A model generated the notes under the pieces. It worked only from the letters and a program-made list of their open reading frames with translations. It was not told the origin of the DNA and ran no database searches. 33,742 nucleotides of DNA from Melioribacteraceae bacterium (GTDB lineage Bacteria; Bacteroidota; Ignavibacteria; Ignavibacteriales; Melioribacteraceae): contig JAKIUC010000049.1 in NCBI GenBank assembly GCA_021647785.1, forward strand, positions 1 through 33,742, in the 5' to 3' direction. Below are positions 15,467 through 24,437 of the stretch, piece by piece. The first letter of the stretch is position 1; each line of letters begins with the position of its first letter. The position numbers and the translations under genes are program-made.

Positions 15467-16774
15467 TTATTGATTATAGTCAGAAATCTCGAACTCATAT
15501 AATAAATCAACATCAATAAACTCAAGGGTATCTTTATAAACATTTTGCCCTCTGAAATCATACTTTAATATTGGAATTCTATCAATGAAGTATCTATTTG
15601 CAAAATACTCTTTTTTCAATTTACGAAAATTACTCTTTTCAATACTATCTATTTTAACTTTATCCGATTTACTCTCTAAAATCATTTGAGTGTCAAAATA
15701 ACACTCTTTCATTAAAGCTAAATCCTCATCTGATAAATATTTTTTAGAAGAATCTTGAAGGGCAATTTCTGAGGGTAAAATAATATATTCAGCGCCATTC
15801 TTAGTATATCCTTTATAAACCCAAATTGGTAAATATCTTACTCCAGTTATTTTAACACTATTATTTATATTATTTTTCTGAATGGAAAAATTAAGAATAG
15901 CTCCACCATCTGAATATCGCCACCTCTGATTTGAAATAAAATTTCCGAGAGAATAAGCAACAAAGCCACTATCTACATTTCCATCCTCAGTTTTAAAATA
16001 TTCTATTGGCTGTAAAGAGTGTGGATGAGCACCAAGAATTATATCTGCTCCAAAGGAGATAGATTTATTAACAATATCTATTTGATATCTATTTGCTTCT
16101 GCTGCATATTCAGTTCCAAAATGAAAAAATATAATTATTAGTTCAGCACCAGCATCTCTATGATTTTTAATGTCGTTTTTAATTAATTCTTCATTTATAA
16201 AATTCACTAAATATTCTTTCCCCAATGGAATTTTATATAGATTAACTCCATACGTATAGGATAGGAGTGCAAACTTAATATTATTTTGTTCAAAAATTCT
16301 AACAGAATCTCTTTCAGAATTTGAAAGATGCGTTCCAACATTTTTTAAATTATAGTTTTTAATATGCTCTATTGTACTTTTTACTCCCCTTTCTCTGATA
16401 TCGAAAGCATGGTTATTTGCAGTAGATAAAATATCAAACCCCGCATACTTTAAACCTTCAAGAAAATCTTTGGGAGTATTAAATACTGGATAACCAGCAT
16501 ATTTTAAAGAATCAACTTCAATCACTGTTTCGAGATTTCCAATTACAACATCCGAATTATCTAAATATTTTTTTATTTCTCTATAAACTGGTTTAAAATT
16601 GAAGCTATCTTTTGCTACCTCTGCAAATTTAAACTGAGTAGAGTGACACATTATATCGCCAACTACACTAAACTCGAGCGTAGCTGTGGAATCTTCTGAA
16701 CTGATATTACTATCAGCAATAACTGAAATTGAAGATATGGTAATAAAGAGAAGTGTTTTGAAAATGTTTTGCAT
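15467..16774 (-). CDS. CapA-family (PGA_cap) metallophosphatase-like protein
   Basis: The 435-residue protein has a signal peptide (KTLLFITISSISVIA) then a CapA/PgsA domain: SVVGDIMCHSTQF, SDVVIGNLETVI, TANNHAFDIRERGV, IIIFFHFGTEY, ILGAHPHSLQPIEYF and VAYSLGNFISNQRW. These are the expected Asp, Asn-His and His-x-His metal-site motifs of the calcineurin-like fold. Named for capsule poly-gamma-glutamate synthesis, most CapA homologues have other or unknown roles. No other PGA genes are seen, so a capsule role is not implied. ATG at 16774. Confident family, uncertain function. Confidence 0.9.
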   Translation of the reverse strand: MQNIFKTLLFITISSISVIADSNISSEDSTATLEFSVVGDIMCHSTQFKFAEVAKDSFNFKPVYREIKKYLDNSDVVIGNLETVIEVDSLKYAGYPVFNTPKDFLEGLKYAGFDILSTANNHAFDIRERGVKSTIEHIKNYNLKNVGTHLSNSERDSVRIFEQNNIKFALLSYTYGVNLYKIPLGKEYLVNFINEELIKNDIKNHRDAGAELIIIFFHFGTEYAAEANRYQIDIVNKSISFGADIILGAHPHSLQPIEYFKTEDGNVDSGFVAYSLGNFISNQRWRYSDGGAILNFSIQKNNINNSVKITGVRYLPIWVYKGYTKNGAEYIILPSEIALQDSSKKYLSDEDLALMKECYFDTQMILESKSDKVKIDSIEKSNFRKLKKEYFANRYFIDRIPILKYDFRGQNVYKDTLEFIDVDLLYEFEISDYNQ

Positions 16775-16942
16775 AATAGAATCTTTTGAATAACCTATTT
16801 TGAAAGTCTGTTTCTATAATAATTTCACTAATATTTGTTACACTCGGGGGGGCGTAGCATCAAAAGCGGAGTATAATTAGCATTTAAATTATTAAGTAAA
16901 AATAGAATTCCTTTAACTTCTCGGTTATGCAAAGCCTCCTAA

Positions 16943-16982
16943 TAATAAAAAACCGCCATTTGAACTAAACTCAAATGGCGGT
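16943..16982 (-). terminator. Intrinsic terminator of the histone-like gene
   Basis: On the minus strand ACCGCCATTTGA, a 7-nt loop and TCAAATGGCGGT form a perfect 12-bp GC-rich stem followed by TTTTTTATTATT. It starts 24 bp after the stop of the small histone-like gene, a textbook Rho-independent terminator. Confidence 0.92.
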
Positions 16983-17005
16983 AATTAACATAAAAAACTT
17001 AAGTG

Positions 17006-17191
17006 CTAAGCTTTTCTTTCATTTTTAATATTTTGGATTTCATTTCTCATATCTTGAGATTTCTTTTTAAGTTCACTTAAACCTTTACGAATACGTGTAC
17101 CAGCAGCTGCTTGACCTTTTTCATAAAATTTTTGAATGTCTGTTTCCATTTCTTTCAAATGACTTAGTAAATCTTGGTATGATTGACTCAT
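17006..17191 (-). CDS. Histone H1-like (Hc1) small DNA-binding protein
   Basis: This 61-residue basic, helical protein matches the bacterial Hc1/histone H1-like family of Bacteroidota, recognisable by FYEKGQAAAGTRIRKGLSEL followed by a Lys-rich helix. Such proteins compact or coat DNA. The ATG has a strong GGAGG site 5 nt upstream, and the gene ends in its own strong terminator, consistent with high expression. It lies 31 bp downstream of the Fe-S oxidoreductase gene, probably with an independent promoter or a processed transcript. A longer partner is not expected; this is normal length. Confidence 0.85.
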   Translation of the reverse strand: MSQSYQDLLSHLKEMETDIQKFYEKGQAAAGTRIRKGLSELKKKSQDMRNEIQNIKNERKA

Positions 17192-17222
17192 GAGTCCTCC
17201 ACATAGTTTATTATTAAATAAG

Positions 17223-19220
17223 TTATTTAAGATGTTCTACAATAATTTCAGCAATATCTTTTACTACTACTTCTTCGTTTTTTTCTTCGGCTTTAATACC
17301 GTCGTTAATCATTGTCATACAGAACGGACAAGCTGATGCAATTGTTTTAGCTCCAGTCTTTAACAATTCCTTTGTACGTTCTTCATTAATCCGAGTACCA
17401 ATATCTTCTTCAAGGAACATTCTTCCTCCACCAGCACCACAGCAGAAACCTTCATCTTTAGTCCGTTCAGGTTCTGTTATTTCAATTGTTCCAATACTTT
17501 CAAGAGCATTACGAGGTTCATCATAAATTGAATTATACCGTCCGAGATAACAGGAGTCGTGATAAGTCATTTTATGAACAATATCATCTTTTTTTAAAGT
17601 AATTTTATTTGTTTTTATTAAGTTATCAATAAACTTGGTATGATGCAAGACCTCATATTTTCCACCAAATTGCGGATATTCATTTTTCATTGAATTGAAA
17701 CAGTGCGGACAAGCCGTTACTATTTTTTTTACTCCATAATTATTCATCTTTTCAATGTTTTCCTGCATCAATGTTTGAGCTAAATATTCGTTTCCTAACC
17801 TACGTGCTGTATCTCCATTGCACTTTTCTTCAGTTCCAAGTATTCTGAAATCGACTCCAGCTTTCTGCATTATTTCAGCAAATGCTTGCGATACCTTCTG
17901 ATAACGGGTATCGAAAGAGCCTGAGCATCCAACCCAAAATAAAATTTCTCCATCCGAATCTTCAGCCAATGTTTTGATGTCCATTCCTTCCGCCCAATTT
18001 GCTCTATCTTGTTGATTAAAAGCCCATGGAGAAAAGTTAGTTTCAAGATTTTTGAAAACTGTATTCATTTCAGCGGGAAACTTTGATTCCATCAAAACTA
18101 AATTCTGTCGCATATCTACAATTGTATCAACATGTTCAATAGTTACCGGACATTCATACATACAGGCACCACAAGTTGTGCATGCCCAAAGTTCATCTGG
18201 TTTAATAAAATCATGAATTAAAGTTTTATCAGTAATTCCTTCTTTTTCAACTCCTTTTAGAACTAATGGACCCTTCGATTCCATTCGTTTTCTAACATTC
18301 ACAATTATCTCTCTTGGTGAGAGTGGTTTCCCTGTAATTGCAGCCGGACACACGGATGTACACCTTCCACATTCTGTACAAGCATATCCATCAAGTAATT
18401 GTTTCCACGATAAATCCTCAACATCAGCAACACCAAATTGTTCAACTTCTTCATCCTCTAAATCCAATGGTTTAAGCACCATTTTTTCATTTGGTAATTT
18501 TGAAAAGAACACATTAGGAATTGAAGTATAAACATGAAAGTGTTTAGAATATGGTAGATAATTCATAAATGAAAAAATTACAAGAATATGCCACCACCAA
18601 AATAACTCATAAAAGAATGGAGCACTATTTGTACTGCTTGAATAGAAAAGAGAGCTAAGCCACATTGAAACTGGACGATATTCAAACTCAGCTAATTGGA
18701 AATTATTCATTGCAATGTGTGCAGAGTTTTGTCCGAGCATTGTAATAACAACAGTTAAAATCATTAGAAGAATAAAATTTGCATCAAATTTTTCATCCTT
18801 CCCTTGTGGTAATCTTTCAACTTTTAGTATATATCTTCTATAAAATGCAAAACCGATTGCCGCAATTACCAGAACTGCAAATAGATCGTGCGATAACGAA
18901 ACTAACAAATTTAATTTACCTAAAAACATTAAATTAAATTTAGAATAAAAACCTTGTATTATTCCTTCCAATACAGCCAGAGTGAAAAACATAAATCCCC
19001 AAAAAATGAAGAAATGTATTAAACCAGCAGCTGGGTCTCTCAGTAATTTTGATTGTCCGAAAACAATTTTAATTATATTAAATACTCGTTCATACTTATT
19101 CTCAAAGCGGTTCTCTCTTTTTCCAATTTTAAGTAACGAAAGTTTTTGCTTAAGACTATAAACAAGCAATGAGAATGAGCCAATAAAAATGGCAATAAAA
19201 ATAAAGTTCTTTAGTTCCAT
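17223..19220 (-). CDS. Membrane (Fe-S) oxidoreductase, NarI-like plus HdrD/CCG domains (ETF:quinone reductase-like)
   Basis: The 665-residue protein begins with about five membrane helices (near residues 5-23, 66-90, 105-127, 148-163, 202-222) in a NarI-like arrangement with candidate haem His69, His111, His211. Two 4Fe-4S motifs follow: Cys281/284/287/291 and Cys347/350/353/357. Then come two CCG domains (GCSGSFDTRY from about 431; CHDSC-like YHDSCYLGRYN; GFCCGAGGGRMFLEED; ASACPFCM). This architecture moves electrons between soluble donors, notably electron-transfer flavoprotein, and quinones. No ETF or acyl-CoA dehydrogenase lies in the window, so its partner is elsewhere. A start at ATG 19220 gives the first helix cleanly. 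It lies 15 bp after the hydrolase gene. Confidence 0.9.
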   Translation of the reverse strand: MELKNFIFIAIFIGSFSLLVYSLKQKLSLLKIGKRENRFENKYERVFNIIKIVFGQSKLLRDPAAGLIHFFIFWGFMFFTLAVLEGIIQGFYSKFNLMFLGKLNLLVSLSHDLFAVLVIAAIGFAFYRRYILKVERLPQGKDEKFDANFILLMILTVVITMLGQNSAHIAMNNFQLAEFEYRPVSMWLSSLFYSSSTNSAPFFYELFWWWHILVIFSFMNYLPYSKHFHVYTSIPNVFFSKLPNEKMVLKPLDLEDEEVEQFGVADVEDLSWKQLLDGYACTECGRCTSVCPAAITGKPLSPREIIVNVRKRMESKGPLVLKGVEKEGITDKTLIHDFIKPDELWACTTCGACMYECPVTIEHVDTIVDMRQNLVLMESKFPAEMNTVFKNLETNFSPWAFNQQDRANWAEGMDIKTLAEDSDGEILFWVGCSGSFDTRYQKVSQAFAEIMQKAGVDFRILGTEEKCNGDTARRLGNEYLAQTLMQENIEKMNNYGVKKIVTACPHCFNSMKNEYPQFGGKYEVLHHTKFIDNLIKTNKITLKKDDIVHKMTYHDSCYLGRYNSIYDEPRNALESIGTIEITEPERTKDEGFCCGAGGGRMFLEEDIGTRINEERTKELLKTGAKTIASACPFCMTMINDGIKAEEKNEEVVVKDIAEIIVEHLK

Positions 19221-19235
19221 TGAAGATTTCCCATA

Positions 19236-20081
19236 TTAGTAATTACTGTTTGCAAAATGATTATTAAAAAAATCTAATGTCGATTTAAGTACAAAATCGA
19301 ATTTACTATTTGTTCCTTTAAAAGGATGAACACAACCAAACGTATGTCCAGTATTCTCTATAAGTTTAAATTCTGTAATCTCTTTATCCGACCAACTGTA
19401 GAGCTGTTCAGCCTCATTAACTTTAACAGCCAAGTCTTCACTTCCATGAATAATTAAAAGGGGTTTATTTAATTCTTCAACTTTCTTTTTGATATTTAAT
19501 GTATCACTTTTATTATCTTCTAAATCCTTTAACAGTGTAAGGTTTAGCCTCATCTCTTGTTTTGTTCTCATATTCATTACAGAAAAATATCCTTTTTTAC
19601 GCCATATTTCTTTTTGCCTTTCCGAATATCTATCAAGGGTTGCAATACTTCCCCAAGTTGATACAACTTTAACATTCTCTAATTTGGATGCAGTAAGTAA
19701 AGCAATTGCACCGCCGCGGCTATGCCCAATTAATCCAATACTTGGATTATCTATTATTCCAAATTTATTTTCCTGATACGCTTTTACAACATCCTCAAGT
19801 TCAGTTATTTCGCGGGTAAAAGTGTTATCGGCAAATTTTTCAAGTTCTGTAAATTCATATTTATTTTCACCAATTCCATTATGTGAAAAATTAAAAGTAA
19901 TTACAAAATATCCTTTGTTAGAAAAGTACTCACCCAAGTAAGGGGCATAACCCCAATCTTTAAATCCTTTAAATCCATGAATTAAAATGATGCAGTTTTT
20001 CTGAGAAATATTTTCATTCCCAAAAGTTGTGATGGAAATATTTCCACCAAGCGAGGATTTGATAGTATGGTTTTTAGTCAT
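19236..20081 (-). CDS. Alpha/beta hydrolase (dienelactone-hydrolase/prolyl-oligopeptidase-like)
   Basis: The 281-residue enzyme has an HGFKGFKDWGY oxyanion loop (about 35-45), the nucleophile elbow GHSRGGAI with Ser121, Asp216 in HGSEDLAV, and His246 in ENTGHTFG. A full Ser-Asp-His triad is therefore visible. There is no signal peptide, so it acts in the cytoplasm. The substrate is unknown: an esterase, thioesterase or peptidase would all fit. It is followed 15 bp later by the Fe-S oxidoreductase gene, suggesting co-transcription, but they share no obvious pathway. Confidence 0.9.
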   Translation of the reverse strand: MTKNHTIKSSLGGNISITTFGNENISQKNCIILIHGFKGFKDWGYAPYLGEYFSNKGYFVITFNFSHNGIGENKYEFTELEKFADNTFTREITELEDVVKAYQENKFGIIDNPSIGLIGHSRGGAIALLTASKLENVKVVSTWGSIATLDRYSERQKEIWRKKGYFSVMNMRTKQEMRLNLTLLKDLEDNKSDTLNIKKKVEELNKPLLIIHGSEDLAVKVNEAEQLYSWSDKEITEFKLIENTGHTFGCVHPFKGTNSKFDFVLKSTLDFFNNHFANSNY

Positions 20082-20129
20082 TTACTAAAATTATAATTAT
20101 GCATAATAATTATCAAAAATTTTATTCAA

Positions 20130-21125
20130 TTATTTTTTCAGAATATGCAAATATTCAGTTGTCTTTTTAGCACTATAATTTCTATTTTCATCTCTATCTG
20201 CTTTGAATCTTTGATAGTTTTCAGAAATATCAACTGAGTATTTCCCATATTTAGACATTATATTTTTAATTTGTTCAAAAGGTATTAAACCCTCGTTATT
20301 ATAACTAAGAAAAATATAATCAAATTTTGAACGTTTAATTAGCTCTTCAAATTCTTCAGCAACATTCCGTTTTACACAATATTTAGACCGCTGATATTCA
20401 CGCATCCCTGTCTTACCGTATGGAATAAAATTATCGTATAAAGCAATAGTATTTAATAAATGATAGTTTGCCCCATATTGCCTATGATTATAGGGAGGAT
20501 CAAGATATAAAATATCACCTTCAATTCTATTTATCAGTTTATTAGAATCTTCCATATAAACTTCGTGAGAGTTATCGTTTGTTTCAAAAATAGCTGGGGT
20601 AAACTCTAAGGGTTTTAGTGCTGTTCGTTTAAGTTTTTTTAAATAGGCTCCGTAAACAGACGCTGTATTAGCTACCTTATCTGCAGCTTCAAGTAAAGAT
20701 GCAAGAAGATAGAAATACGAATTCTCATTTATTTTTTTATTATGCTTAAGCTCTTCAATTATAGTTCTAATAGCATCAATTTTTTTTCCATTTTCATCAC
20801 TGAAATAATTTCTTTCTCCGTGCCCACTTTTACAATAATTTTTGTAGATAAACCCTTTTACTCCTTGCAGTTTATTAAGATTTTGGAAAAATGAATCGAA
20901 CTTTATTTCTTTGTGGTTACCAATATAATTTCTCAATAAAACATAACTGTAAAATTCAAAATCATTTGCAATAACTTTTCTAACGCGAGTTTTTAGATTG
21001 CGGGCTACTATTCCTGTTCCACCAAATATTTCAGCATAAACTTTATTACTTAAATCTCCAACATTTTCAGTAATAGAATTTATGATAAAATCAGTTAATT
21101 TATTTTTGGAACCTATATAATTCAT
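20130..21125 (-). CDS. D12-class adenine-specific DNA methyltransferase
   Basis: The 331-residue protein is a Dam-like N6-adenine methyltransferase: YIGSKNKL (motif X, 3-10), AEIFGGTGIVAR (motif I, SAM binding, about 31-42) and the catalytic DPPY (209-212) in YLDPPYNHRQYGANYH, then FLSYNNEGLI. The presence of a putative nuclease 41 bp upstream on the same strand suggests a type II restriction-modification pair. The recognition sequence cannot be read from sequence. A solitary methyltransferase is the alternative. Length and motifs are complete. Confidence 0.93.
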   Translation of the reverse strand: MNYIGSKNKLTDFIINSITENVGDLSNKVYAEIFGGTGIVARNLKTRVRKVIANDFEFYSYVLLRNYIGNHKEIKFDSFFQNLNKLQGVKGFIYKNYCKSGHGERNYFSDENGKKIDAIRTIIEELKHNKKINENSYFYLLASLLEAADKVANTASVYGAYLKKLKRTALKPLEFTPAIFETNDNSHEVYMEDSNKLINRIEGDILYLDPPYNHRQYGANYHLLNTIALYDNFIPYGKTGMREYQRSKYCVKRNVAEEFEELIKRSKFDYIFLSYNNEGLIPFEQIKNIMSKYGKYSVDISENYQRFKADRDENRNYSAKKTTEYLHILKK

Positions 21126-21166
21126 TTTTTCTTTTTCTACCTTATAATTATTTATGTATCTTCATT

Positions 21167-21781
21167 TTATCCCTTTGTAATCCATAATAAACTTGAATAA
21201 ATTTTGCCATTGCCAAAGTCAAACTCATACAAATTATTTTTAGAAAAGTTATCTATATACAAATCTAACTCTTTTTTTAATGATATTATCTCTGATTTCA
21301 TTTTCCAGTGTTGATTATTTATATCATACATTATGATGAATAGTCTATTTTCAAGATGTTTTCTACCTTGCTGACTTTGATTATCATATAACCATTGTAT
21401 TAGCTCTCTTTCATTTTCTCTAGCATATTTATATGGTTGATTAAAACCTTTTGGATAAACAGATGTCTTATGGTCAAATGGAATGTTGTCAATTGTAAAA
21501 TCAATTAACTTATCGAAAGAGTTTTTATTCGCTATAACATTATTATGAGAAGCAAATATGTTTTCTGCAGCCATAGCAGACCAAAAATTATACCATCTGT
21601 TAAGAGCATAATCTCTAAGTTCTTGACTAAAATTATCAGTTTTTCTTAATAGTGATTCAAAACTATAAGTTTGATAAATAAAGTTTGTATCACTATCCCA
21701 CGAATTAGACTGTTTTCGTCCCCATCTATATGGATATAACAATCTCTTTTTCAACTCTCTTTCTATTCTTGGTAAATTCAT
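21167..21781 (-). CDS. Putative PD-(D/E)XK restriction endonuclease partner
   Basis: I cannot place this 204-residue protein in a named restriction family. It has a very conserved-looking core: NRWYNFWSAMAAENIF, then IDFTIDNIPFDHKTSVYPKG. The latter fits a PD-(D/E)XK nuclease core, with Asp94, Asp103 and Lys105 in an IPFDHK strand and Glu73 in the preceding helix. NQSQQGRKHLENRLFIIMYD follows. The ATG has an AAAGGG site. Position directly before an adenine methyltransferase, in a run of short gaps, supports a restriction role. From memory, proteins with a similar NRWYNFWSA...FDHKTS core occur next to methyltransferases; function remains inferred. Confidence 0.65.
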   Translation of the reverse strand: MNLPRIERELKKRLLYPYRWGRKQSNSWDSDTNFIYQTYSFESLLRKTDNFSQELRDYALNRWYNFWSAMAAENIFASHNNVIANKNSFDKLIDFTIDNIPFDHKTSVYPKGFNQPYKYARENERELIQWLYDNQSQQGRKHLENRLFIIMYDINNQHWKMKSEIISLKKELDLYIDNFSKNNLYEFDFGNGKIYSSLLWITKG

Positions 21782-21789
21782 AATACCCT

Positions 21790-21876
21790 TTATATTCTTT
21801 GATTAATTAACCAAAGGGAGTCAACATTTGCATCAATTTCTTTCCAATTATTTAGGTCGAAATCATTAAATTTCAT
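21790..21876 (-). pseudogene. Tiny 28-codon remnant resembling a DNA methyltransferase N-terminus
   Basis: The frame from ATG 21876 encodes NDFDLNNWKEIDANVDSLWL, then INQRI and a stop. The W-K...DSLW(L/I) pattern resembles the start of certain DNA methyltransferases that continue with an SGxHxxDYHGNF-like motif; here it is cut right after the first helix. It sits between the flavoprotein gene and the nuclease gene. It may be a leader peptide, or the stump of a second methyltransferase deleted from the locus. The similarity rests on memory of family starts, so it is tentative. Confidence 0.4.
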
Positions 21877-21905
21877 TTGTGAAAATACCTATAATTTTAT
21901 CTAAT

Positions 21906-23459
21906 TTACAATAAATATTTCGCAACTGCTTCGGCACTTCTTTCTCCATCAATAGCAGCAGATATAATACCTCCTGCGTAACCAGCACCTTCACCAGATG
22001 GGAATAATCCATTTACACCAATGTGCATAAGGGTCTCCTTATCTCTTGGTATTCTAATTGGAGAACTTGTACGAGTTTCTGCTGCAAGTATTTGGGCTTC
22101 GTCTGTATAGTAGCCTTTCATTCGTTTATTAAATTGGAATAAACTTTTTTGTAAACGGGTTACAATTCCACTTGGTAATATTTCATGAAGCGGGCTGCTT
22201 ATTATTCCAGGTATATAGGATGTATCTGGCAAAGTTTGTGACTCTTTATTATTTACAAAATCTGTAATTCTTTGTGCCGGAGCCGTTTGGTTACCGCCAC
22301 CATTTGTAAATGCAATTTTCTCAACTTCCTTCTGGAATTCTAATCCAGCAAATATTCCTTTTTCAGAGTGGTGCTGCCAATCATCTTCTGTAACAGTTAC
22401 AACCAGTCCTGCATTAGCAAAAGGAGAATTGCGTTGAGAAGTTGACATTCCATTTAGAACTAACTCACCTGGCTCTGTTGCTGCTGGAATAATAATTCCA
22501 CCAGGACACATACAGAATGAATAGACTCCACGATTATCAACTTGGCAGGCTAAACGATACTCTGCCGCTGGAAGATTAGAAGTTTGTTTACTAGAGTTAT
22601 ATTGAATTGAATCAATCAACTGTTGTGGATGTTCAACCCTAACACCCATTGCAAAAGATTTAGCTTCCAATTCTATTTTGTGATTATCGAGCAAGTAGTA
22701 AATATCTCTCGCAGAATGTCCAGTTGCAAGAATTACAGAATCGCCAATAAACTCAAGGCTCTCATTCACTATAACACCTTTAATTGTAGAATTATCAACT
22801 ACAAAATCAGTAACCTTACTATCGAAATGAATCTCACCACCGTGGTTTATTATTGTGTTACGGATTTGCTGAATTATTTTTGGCAAATTATTAGAACCAA
22901 TATGTGGATGAGCGTCAATTAGTATATCCTCTTTTGCTCCATGCTGGATAAACAAATTCAGAATTCTTTTTACATCGCCCCGCTTGGTTGAACGTGTATA
23001 TAACTTACCATCGCTATATGTACCAGCACCACCTTCACCAAAACAGTAGTTCGAGTTTGGATTTACAATCCCATCTTGCTGAATTGCTTTTAAATCTTGC
23101 CGGCGTTTTTGAACATCAGAACCACGCTCAATTATTATTGGTTTTAATCCTAATTCTAAAAGTTTAAGTGCTGCAAATAATCCTGCAGGACCACTACCAA
23201 CAATAATTACTCTTTTACCTTTGCTGACATTTTTAAAATTAAATTCATACTTCTCATCAACCGAAAATTCACCAATAAAAACTTTAACTTTTATTTTATA
23301 ATGCGGATATTTCCCTCGTGCATCAACAGAACGACGAAGGACTTGAAGTGATGTTATCTCAGACTCATTAACTTTAAGATTTTTTGCAGCTAATTTTTTG
23401 TAAAGTTTTTTATCTTCCAACTTATTTGGAAAGATCGATATTTCAGTTTCTTTAATCAT
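21906..23459 (-). CDS. FAD-dependent dehydrogenase, COG2509 family
   Basis: The 517-residue flavoprotein has an N-terminal extension typical of COG2509 (LQVLRRSVDARGKYPHYKIK), the FAD Rossmann motif IIVGSGPAGLFAALKLLELG (about 85-104), and NSNYCFGEGGAGTYSDGKL. Further landmarks are a central SFCMCPGG and the C-terminal FAD-closing motif PSGEGAGYAGGIISAAIDG. These proteins are widespread but uncharacterised NAD(P)/FAD oxidoreductases. No signal peptide. It is 29 bp upstream of the methyltransferase-like stump and otherwise stands apart from its neighbours. Full length, well supported family, unknown substrate. Confidence 0.92.
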   Translation of the reverse strand: MIKETEISIFPNKLEDKKLYKKLAAKNLKVNESEITSLQVLRRSVDARGKYPHYKIKVKVFIGEFSVDEKYEFNFKNVSKGKRVIIVGSGPAGLFAALKLLELGLKPIIIERGSDVQKRRQDLKAIQQDGIVNPNSNYCFGEGGAGTYSDGKLYTRSTKRGDVKRILNLFIQHGAKEDILIDAHPHIGSNNLPKIIQQIRNTIINHGGEIHFDSKVTDFVVDNSTIKGVIVNESLEFIGDSVILATGHSARDIYYLLDNHKIELEAKSFAMGVRVEHPQQLIDSIQYNSSKQTSNLPAAEYRLACQVDNRGVYSFCMCPGGIIIPAATEPGELVLNGMSTSQRNSPFANAGLVVTVTEDDWQHHSEKGIFAGLEFQKEVEKIAFTNGGGNQTAPAQRITDFVNNKESQTLPDTSYIPGIISSPLHEILPSGIVTRLQKSLFQFNKRMKGYYTDEAQILAAETRTSSPIRIPRDKETLMHIGVNGLFPSGEGAGYAGGIISAAIDGERSAEAVAKYLL

Positions 23460-23517
23460 TGTATTCTCTATTTATGAAGCAATGGTATTAATTTAAGGAA
23501 TAGAATTGTATTTTTCC

Positions 23518-23596
23518 GTTCATTTCGACTCCGCTCAATGAACTTGTATTAAACAACTTCACCTTCCTTCATTTCGACTTTGTTCAATGAGCTTGT
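23518..23596. repeat. Pair of REP-like GTTCATT...AATGAAC repeats
   Basis: The first copy (23518-23547) has perfect 7-bp arms GTTCATT/AATGAAC around TCGACTCCGCTC. A second copy (23568-23596) matches over 25 of 29 positions. The shared TTCATTTCGACT core also occurs in the array at 1165-1268. Repeats of this sort are common between genes in Bacteroidota. Confidence 0.7.
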
Positions 23597-23645
23597 GCAT
23601 ATTTCCTTAAGTAAACACAATAGACTTATTGTGATATTATAAAAA

Positions 23646-24437
23646 TTAATAAGTTGATTTTATTGCACCACCATCTACTTGAATTGTTGTTCCAGTAATA
23701 TACCCGGCTTGTTCCGATGCTAAATAAACTATCATTGATGCAATTTCATCGGCACTTGCCAAACGCTTCATCGGAACACTCATTGCCATTTCTGCTAAAA
23801 CTTCTTCATGCGAAACACCAGTGTTTTTCTCCTTTGCTAAAGCAAGTTCATATAAACGCGAAGTAAGTGTATAACCCGGTGCCACGTTATTTACTGTGAT
23901 ATTATATTTACCAACATCATTACTTAATGTTTTTGCAAACCCAGTAACAGCACCACGAAGTGAGTTCGAGAGCATTAAGTTATCAACTGGTTGCTTTACA
24001 GAGAGTGATGTAATGTTAATTATCCTTCCCCAGTTTTTCACTTTCATTCCATCAATAACTTCACGTGTCATACGTACAGCACTTAAGAGAACTTGGTCCA
24101 TTGCATCTTGCCAATTCAGATCGTTCAAATCATCAAATGTTCCTGGCGTTGGTCCACCACAATTATTTACAAGAATATCTATTTCACCATAATTGCTTTT
24201 CGTCATCTTAACAATTTCAGCAATATCATCCGGATTGTTAATATTACAAACACCCCAAAGAGGTTCTATTCCTGTAGTCTGTTTTATATCAGCAGCAGCT
24301 TCAATAATGTTCATCTGATTGCTTGAACAAATAATAACTTTACATCCTTCTTTAATAAACAACTCCGCCGTTGCTTTACCTATGCCTTGGCTTGATGCTG
24401 TAATTAAAGCAACTTTATTTTTTAATTTCAAATCCAC
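23646..24437 (-). CDS. Atypical short-chain dehydrogenase/reductase
   Basis: The 263-residue protein has the SDR fold: a Rossmann-like TASSQGIGKA (13-22, replacing TGxxxGIG), NNCGG (91-95), catalytic-position Ser144 in INITSLS, and a late NNVAPGYTLT. The usual YxxxK is lost, the Tyr position being Ser157 and the Lys Arg161 (SNSLR). A related subgroup with LSNxxR in this place exists as 'FabG-like' SDRs, so this is probably inherited rather than damage; classical chemistry is doubtful. The start is a GTG at 24437 with AAGGA upstream. No operon partner; flanked by repeats and a 267-bp gap. Confidence 0.88.
   Translation of the reverse strand: MDLKLKNKVALITASSQGIGKATAELFIKEGCKVIICSSNQMNIIEAAADIKQTTGIEPLWGVCNINNPDDIAEIVKMTKSNYGEIDILVNNCGGPTPGTFDDLNDLNWQDAMDQVLLSAVRMTREVIDGMKVKNWGRIINITSLSVKQPVDNLMLSNSLRGAVTGFAKTLSNDVGKYNITVNNVAPGYTLTSRLYELALAKEKNTGVSHEEVLAEMAMSVPMKRLASADEIASMIVYLASEQAGYITGTTIQVDGGAIKSTY

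Noticed and set aside
16842-16860. G-rich run ACTCGGGGGGGCGTAGC
   Set aside because: Tested as a third copy of the GGGGGTGGAATAA element end; it shares only the G run and has no partner inverted repeat.
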